NCBI GenBank assembly: GCA_016716605.1
Contig: JADJWA010000001.1
Location: 3,592,893 to 3,656,892, forward strand
Length of the DNA: 64,000 nt
Reading direction: 5' to 3'
Source: Flavobacteriales bacterium
GTDB taxonomy: Bacteria > Bacteroidota > Bacteroidia > Flavobacteriales_F > PHOS-HE28
The first letter of the stretch is position 1; every line of letters starts with the position of its first letter. The notes beneath the pieces are model-generated. The model did not search any database and had not been told where the DNA came from. It was given only the letters and a program-made list of their open reading frames with translations. Position numbers and translations under genes: made by a program. This document shows positions 60,500 to 64,000 of the stretch, in pieces.

Positions 60500-61009
60500 A
60501 TGAGCGAAGCACAGGAAGTCGTTACCGCCCTCATCGATGGCGAGCTGGTCACCGGCCGCATCACCCTCCGCACGGTGCACCGCATCGAGGTCACCATCAC
60601 CCACCCCTACCGCTGGCTCTTCGCCATCGCCAATGTGCCCGGGTACGCCGCGAAGGGCGTGGGCTACCTCGGGCCCAATGGGCCCCTGCACGCGCAAGAG
60701 CTGCTGGCGAGGCTGCTCCGCACGGGCCGCTACCTGGAGCAGGCGCTGCCCACAGTGCTCGAGGCGCTGCGCGCCGATGAGCGCCAGCTCGCGCGCTTCA
60801 CCCTCCTGCTGCGCGACGCCCTGCGCCACGATGCGCCGCTCGATGAGCGCACCCTGCACGCACAGGCCGAACGACTGGAGCTCAGCACGCAAGGGATCCA
60901 CCCGCCGCTGACCTGGCAGGAGCCCTACGTGAATGCCCACGCCGCGCACCAGGCCAACGTGCTGCTGTGGCATGCGCTGCAGGGCGAGGCGGTCAGCGTG
61001 CGCGCGTGA
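60500..61009 (+). CDS. Protein of unknown function (169 aa)
   Basis: A 169-residue protein starting at ATG 60500 (MSEAQEVVTALIDGELVTGRITL). The first half is strand-like with basic patches (RTVHRIEVTITHPYRWLFAIANVPGYAAKG), the second half is helical and rich in Leu, Ala and Arg. Codon use looks like that of the surrounding genes. No family recognised. Its 3' end overlaps the broken PIN gene on the other strand. A TACTTTCG box about 170 bases upstream (60324) may be its promoter. Confidence 0.6.
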   Translation: MSEAQEVVTALIDGELVTGRITLRTVHRIEVTITHPYRWLFAIANVPGYAAKGVGYLGPNGPLHAQELLARLLRTGRYLEQALPTVLEALRADERQLARFTLLLRDALRHDAPLDERTLHAQAERLELSTQGIHPPLTWQEPYVNAHAAHQANVLLWHALQGEAVSVRA

Positions 61010-61148
61010 CTGAGCGCCACATAAGCACCCAACGCAACATGGCGCTGGCCACCACATCCTTGCCAGTTAGCAGCGACGCCAGAGACATGTCGCCGCCCAG
61101 GATGTAGAGCAGGATGTTGGTATTGATGGCTACGCGCTCATTCCTCAT
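60993..61148 (-). pseudogene. Truncated PIN-domain (VapC-like) toxin remnant
   Basis: A 51-codon frame opening MRNERVAINTNILLYILGGD then MSLASLLTGKDVVAS, the N-terminal strand and helix of a VapC-type PIN RNase. The family has DTN where this has NTN, so the first catalytic Asp is lost, and the sequence leaves the family after about residue 38, so the other acidic residues are missing. Its ATG overlaps the antitoxin stop by 11 bases, the normal antitoxin-toxin order. It is non-functional as a nuclease. Confidence 0.7.
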
Positions 61149-61389
61149 CGCGGAGCGCGCGTTGGAACCTCACCGGGTCCTTGTGCAAGGGCGCCGTGCC
61201 CACCAGGTCGCTGAAGTCCGCACCGGGTTTGCGCGCGCGCTTGGCTGCGCGTTTCAGCACCGCACCTGCCCGCCTTTTCGGGGTCCTCTTGGTCACTGTG
61301 TACACCATCGCCTGCGTGTTGTCGCTCAAAGATAAGTGGAGGCTTCGCGGCAAGAGATCCTCTGAATCGGTGTTCTGTTCAGAAGACAT
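61138..61389 (-). CDS. Antitoxin-like small protein upstream of the PIN remnant
   Basis: An 83-residue protein with an N-terminal half containing LHLSLSDNTQAMVYTVTK, a very basic middle (RTPKRRAGAVLKRAAKRARKPG) and the C-terminal FSDLVGTAPLHKDPVRFQRALRDEE. Antitoxins of PIN toxins in Bacteroidota often end in this type of acidic RRLRDEW-like tail, which blocks the toxin. The basic middle could bind DNA. Assigned mainly from position: it overlaps the toxin remnant by 11 bases. Confidence 0.55.
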   Translation of the reverse strand: MSSEQNTDSEDLLPRSLHLSLSDNTQAMVYTVTKRTPKRRAGAVLKRAAKRARKPGADFSDLVGTAPLHKDPVRFQRALRDEE

Positions 61390-61455
61390 CCCGGAGCGCG
61401 CGGGGATACGAGCGCACTGCTCCCCGTGCAGCCGAACGTCGGCGTCCTCCTCACA

Positions 61456-62937
61456 TCACACCCAAGCTACCACGCGCTCCAACACGCCGAGCACCTTCAC
61501 CATGGCCAGCGTATCCATCCCGCAATAGGCCAGCAGGTCCGCGCGCAGCTGCGCGGGGTCACCTGCATAGCGGCCGTTGAGCAGTTGCAGGAAGAGGCCG
61601 CTGGCGGTGTCGCCCTCCTGCACCGCGAGGTCCTGGTAGCTCAAGTCCGGCACCAGCGCGGGCAGCACCACCTTGATGCTCGTGCGGCCATTCATGTCCG
61701 GCACCGCGTACCAGCCCGCCTTGAAGGGCGTGTGCAGGTCTCTTACGCGCGGAAGCAATGCAAGCAAGGAATCAGCATGCTGCGGAAGATCGCGCGCCAG
61801 TTCCTTGATGCGCGAAACCTCGAAGGGCGCATTGTACGCGAGGATGTCGCCCTCCGGACCGATGTCCTTCAGCAGGCGTTGCACGAAGGCCTCGCGCGGA
61901 TCGCCCGTGCCATCGGCGAGGAAGGCGCGGTGAAGAGGCTCCGCACCTGGTGCGTGCTGCACGTGCAGGCTGTACTGGAAGGGCAGTTGCTGGAAGGGCC
62001 GCGTGCCGTCGAAGAGCGGCACGGCCGGCATGATCGTCTCGAAGTCGAGGTGGTGCAGCGGGTAGCGCAGCTCGCCAAGCCAGCGGCGCAAGGCGTGACG
62101 GTCGATCGTGGCGGTGCCGTGCTTCGCGCCGTCCACCTGCCGCTGTTGCGCAGCGGTGAGCGGCTCGCCATCGGGGATGTCCTTCAGCAGCAGGATGCCG
62201 CGCTGGTACAGGTCCCAATCCCTGCCCATGGCGCGCGTGAGCTCGAACACGCTCCCCTTCTTCGGCACATGCGCCCAGCAATGGTGCATGAAGTCGCAAT
62301 CGAATGGTGAAGAGCAGTGCGGGCCGATGTCCACCGCCGGAGCTTCGGGCTGTTGCAGCGCGGCCTTGAGCGCGGCGATGCGCGTGGGCACGTCCTTACG
62401 CTCCGCATCCACGAGGTGCTTCACGGAGGTGATGCCGAAGAGCTCAAGCACGTTGATGGCGCCCTGCCGCACGTACTGGTTATTGAGGTGCACGATGCTC
62501 ACGTCCGCCAATGCGATCCCGCAGCCCTCGATCACATGCGCCTGCAGCGCCGCATCGTGCCACTGGTATTCCTTGGCGCTGGTGCTGCTCTTCACCTCGT
62601 AGGCCTTCCAGCCATCGGCGTCCTTCACCAGGATGTCCAGCGCGGCCAGCACGCCCTCGTGCAGGAAGGCGGCCTCGTAGATCACCGGCGCGCCGTCCGC
62701 GATGGCGCGCTGCGTGGCGGCAATGGCCGGCGCGAAGTCGGTGGGCGACTCCGGCGTGCAGTCCACCCCGCCGGGGAAGAGCTGCTGGGCCAGGAGTCCC
62801 ACCTCAGTGCCGGTGTCGTAGATGGCCTGGCGCGCCGCATCCACCGGCGGCAGCAGCTCGCAGCGGTGCTTGTACAGCCACAAGGCCTTGGGGCATTGGC
62901 GGCCCCGCATGTAGGTGGATTTGGAGAGGAGGTGCAT
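61456..62937 (-). CDS. DUF2779 protein: Cas4-like nuclease fused to a DEDD-type exonuclease-like domain
   Basis: A 493-residue protein. The N-terminal half is a Cas4/AddB-like PD-(D/E)XK domain: Asp101 (LAALDILVKD), Glu114-Val-Lys116 (YEVKSS), the QAHV helix, and four cysteines (Cys15, 208, 214, 220) placed to hold an iron-sulphur cluster. The C-terminal half is a DUF2779 RNase-H-like exonuclease domain with LDFETIMP (Asp298, Glu300), LAYNAPFEVSRI and YCGMDTLAMV. Both nuclease sites look intact. Relatives have no assigned function that I know of; the combination suggests DNA end processing. It is followed within 8 bases by the next gene upstream on the same strand. Confidence 0.85.
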   Translation of the reverse strand: MHLLSKSTYMRGRQCPKALWLYKHRCELLPPVDAARQAIYDTGTEVGLLAQQLFPGGVDCTPESPTDFAPAIAATQRAIADGAPVIYEAAFLHEGVLAALDILVKDADGWKAYEVKSSTSAKEYQWHDAALQAHVIEGCGIALADVSIVHLNNQYVRQGAINVLELFGITSVKHLVDAERKDVPTRIAALKAALQQPEAPAVDIGPHCSSPFDCDFMHHCWAHVPKKGSVFELTRAMGRDWDLYQRGILLLKDIPDGEPLTAAQQRQVDGAKHGTATIDRHALRRWLGELRYPLHHLDFETIMPAVPLFDGTRPFQQLPFQYSLHVQHAPGAEPLHRAFLADGTGDPREAFVQRLLKDIGPEGDILAYNAPFEVSRIKELARDLPQHADSLLALLPRVRDLHTPFKAGWYAVPDMNGRTSIKVVLPALVPDLSYQDLAVQEGDTASGLFLQLLNGRYAGDPAQLRADLLAYCGMDTLAMVKVLGVLERVVAWV

Positions 62938-62944
62938 GGGCCGA

Positions 62945-63718
62945 CTATTTCCAGTTCCTATCCCGCAGCCAATTCTCTACAAACGGATGGCTTGGGGCCG
63001 TTTCCATAGCAGCGAAGGCGCTCTTCCACGAAAGGCCCTTTGCCTCTCCGGCGCCAGCCCCCTTTTCATCCAGTAAGATGTATGTGACCGCCTCAATCGG
63101 GAATTCCAGTACATGGTGGAACAAGTGACGTTGGCAGTCGAGCTGATCGACGTAGGACCCAGCCACACGCCGTTTCCATTCGGCTTTATCGATGGAGGAA
63201 GTTGGGTATTTGCCTTGTCCGCTCTCCACCTTCGCTTCAATGCACACGGCCTGCTTCCTTCCGGTGATGATCACGAGGTCCGGCTTGATGTTGAAGCACC
63301 ACTTCAGCATGGCCAAGTCCCGGTATTGCTGACCTTGTACCGAATCGTCGATACGAGACAAGACCCAGCTGGCGGGCGATTGATACACTGTGCGTGATGG
63401 ATTCCTAGTCAACCCGAAGAATGTGTTCCAACCCTCCTCATGCGAAGGCGGATCCAACCCAAGCGGTAATTTGAGAAGGAGCCAATCCCGCTTAGCCGCG
63501 TCATCCATCTGGTGCCAGGCATCCCGTTGCAAGGCGAACTCATAGTACACGTCACATTGCTCAATCGATCGTTCGGAGCGATGTTCAATGAGGTTGAGAA
63601 AGGCCTTCAGGTTGTGCTGCCCGCTCAGAAGCAGATGGTACAGGATGGCAGCATAGTTGCGCTCCTCCCGATTGAATCGATAGTATGGGGTCTCCTGGAA
63701 GGATGTGCTATCGTTCAT
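62945..63718 (-). CDS. PD-(D/E)XK nuclease-like protein
   Basis: A 257-residue protein with a restriction-endonuclease-type core: KPDLVIITGRKQAVCIEAKVESGQGKY, giving Pro146-Asp147 and Glu161-Ala-Lys163. The N-terminal 130 residues are helical and polar (YRFNREERNYAAILYHLLLSG). It starts at 63718; 12 upstream codons were excluded. No methyltransferase or specificity partner is next to it. It sits 7 bases upstream of the DUF2779 gene and 59 bases downstream of the next gene, so the three are likely one operon. Confidence 0.7.
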   Translation of the reverse strand: MNDSTSFQETPYYRFNREERNYAAILYHLLLSGQHNLKAFLNLIEHRSERSIEQCDVYYEFALQRDAWHQMDDAAKRDWLLLKLPLGLDPPSHEEGWNTFFGLTRNPSRTVYQSPASWVLSRIDDSVQGQQYRDLAMLKWCFNIKPDLVIITGRKQAVCIEAKVESGQGKYPTSSIDKAEWKRRVAGSYVDQLDCQRHLFHHVLEFPIEAVTYILLDEKGAGAGEAKGLSWKSAFAAMETAPSHPFVENWLRDRNWK

Positions 63719-63777
63719 GGCAGGTAAGAAAGATCGCTCGTTCGGTGTTGGCAAAGGGCTGAAGGAAAGGGGACATT

Positions 63778-64000
63778 CTACTCCGTTCGCTTTGACCCTT
63801 CACCCGGATGCCACAGCCCGCCGTATCGTGCAATGCTCTCCTGCACCACGCTCAGCGTATGGTCCATGTTGGTGGTGAGCTCCCTGGTGGTGAATTGAAG
63901 GGTGCTCCAGCCCAGGCTTTGCAGGATGTTGCTCCGGCGCTTGTCCCGCTCCACGGCACTGCGGCGCATGTGTACCGCATCTCCATCGCATTCCAACGCG
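63778..64000 (-). CDS. C-terminal end of an MTES_1575/DUF559-type endonuclease-domain protein (5' end outside window)
   Basis: The frame is open to the right edge. The visible 74 residues read ALECDGDAVHMRRSAVERDKRR, then ILQSLGWSTLQFTTREL, the C-terminal Vsr-like/REase_MTES_1575 pattern (ECDG, H, RxxxxRDKxR, LGW). In complete proteins this domain usually closes a large superfamily 1 helicase of the DUF4011/DUF3320 type, often found in defence islands. Whether a helicase lies upstream cannot be seen here. Confidence 0.65.
   Translation of the reverse strand, partial: ALECDGDAVHMRRSAVERDKRRSNILQSLGWSTLQFTTRELTTNMDHTLSVVQESIARYGGLWHPGEGSKRTE

Overview
The window is GC-rich DNA (well above 60% G+C by eye) from a member of the Bacteroidota, most likely an uncultured high-GC Flavobacteriales lineage. 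The evidence is a short primary sigma factor of about 287 residues, a long two-part GAPDH, many secreted proteins with type IX secretion (T9SS) C-terminal sorting domains, a giant PKD protein with a gliding-motility-type C-terminus, an OlsF-like fused acyltransferase, and promoters resembling the Bacteroidota -7 element TAnnTTTG. Genus and species cannot be read from the sequence.

Layout. 1-6 kb: the end of a biosynthetic-looking operon (C45 autoproteolytic acyltransferase, PaaK-like adenylate-forming ligase, small secreted protein, flavin-dependent halogenase-like enzyme, O-methyltransferase, hot-dog thioesterase). This is the enzyme set expected for tailoring an activated aromatic acid, as in flexirubin or aryl-polyene pigment pathways. 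6-12 kb: a 17-residue-repeat protein, a choice-of-anchor L T9SS protein, an HtrA protease, rpoD and gap. 12-19 kb: a minus-strand group of envelope and housekeeping genes (small membrane peptide, ComEC, RlmI-like methyltransferase, SpoIID-like protein, lpxB, a small membrane protein, surE). 19-35 kb: ridA, tRNA-Leu(CAG), an M23/LysM hydrolase, an OlsF-like acyltransferase, icd, a beta-barrel protein, a GT22-like glycosyltransferase, fructose-6-phosphate aldolase, a YciO-type protein, an esterase, an S9 peptidase, a DUF4920 lipoprotein, a PAP2 phosphatase and an isoaspartyl peptidase.

35-59 kb is a secretome region: about eight large secreted proteins (S74 tail-fibre-type, delta-60 propeller, Ycf48/BNR-like, a 2020-residue PKD protein), a voltage-gated potassium channel, an alpha/beta hydrolase, hutH, hisS and a SOUL haem-binding protein. 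hutH and hisS both carry apparent single-base frameshifts. Short palindromes flank hisS, and a second copy of the first codons of hisS lies upstream of it. 59-64 kb is accessory DNA: degenerate direct repeats, a strong stem-loop, a broken PIN toxin-antitoxin module, and three consecutive minus-strand genes for nuclease-like proteins (DUF2779 Cas4-like/exonuclease, a PD-(D/E)XK protein, and the end of a protein with a C-terminal endonuclease-like domain). The last three form a candidate defence or DNA-processing operon that runs off the right edge.

Promoter-like octamers of the form TAcyTTyG recur upstream of genes. In several cases they lie only 4-6 bases from the start codon, which suggests leaderless or nearly leaderless mRNAs. 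Ribosome binding sites of Shine-Dalgarno type are mostly absent, so starts were chosen from signal peptides, family N-termini and gene coupling.
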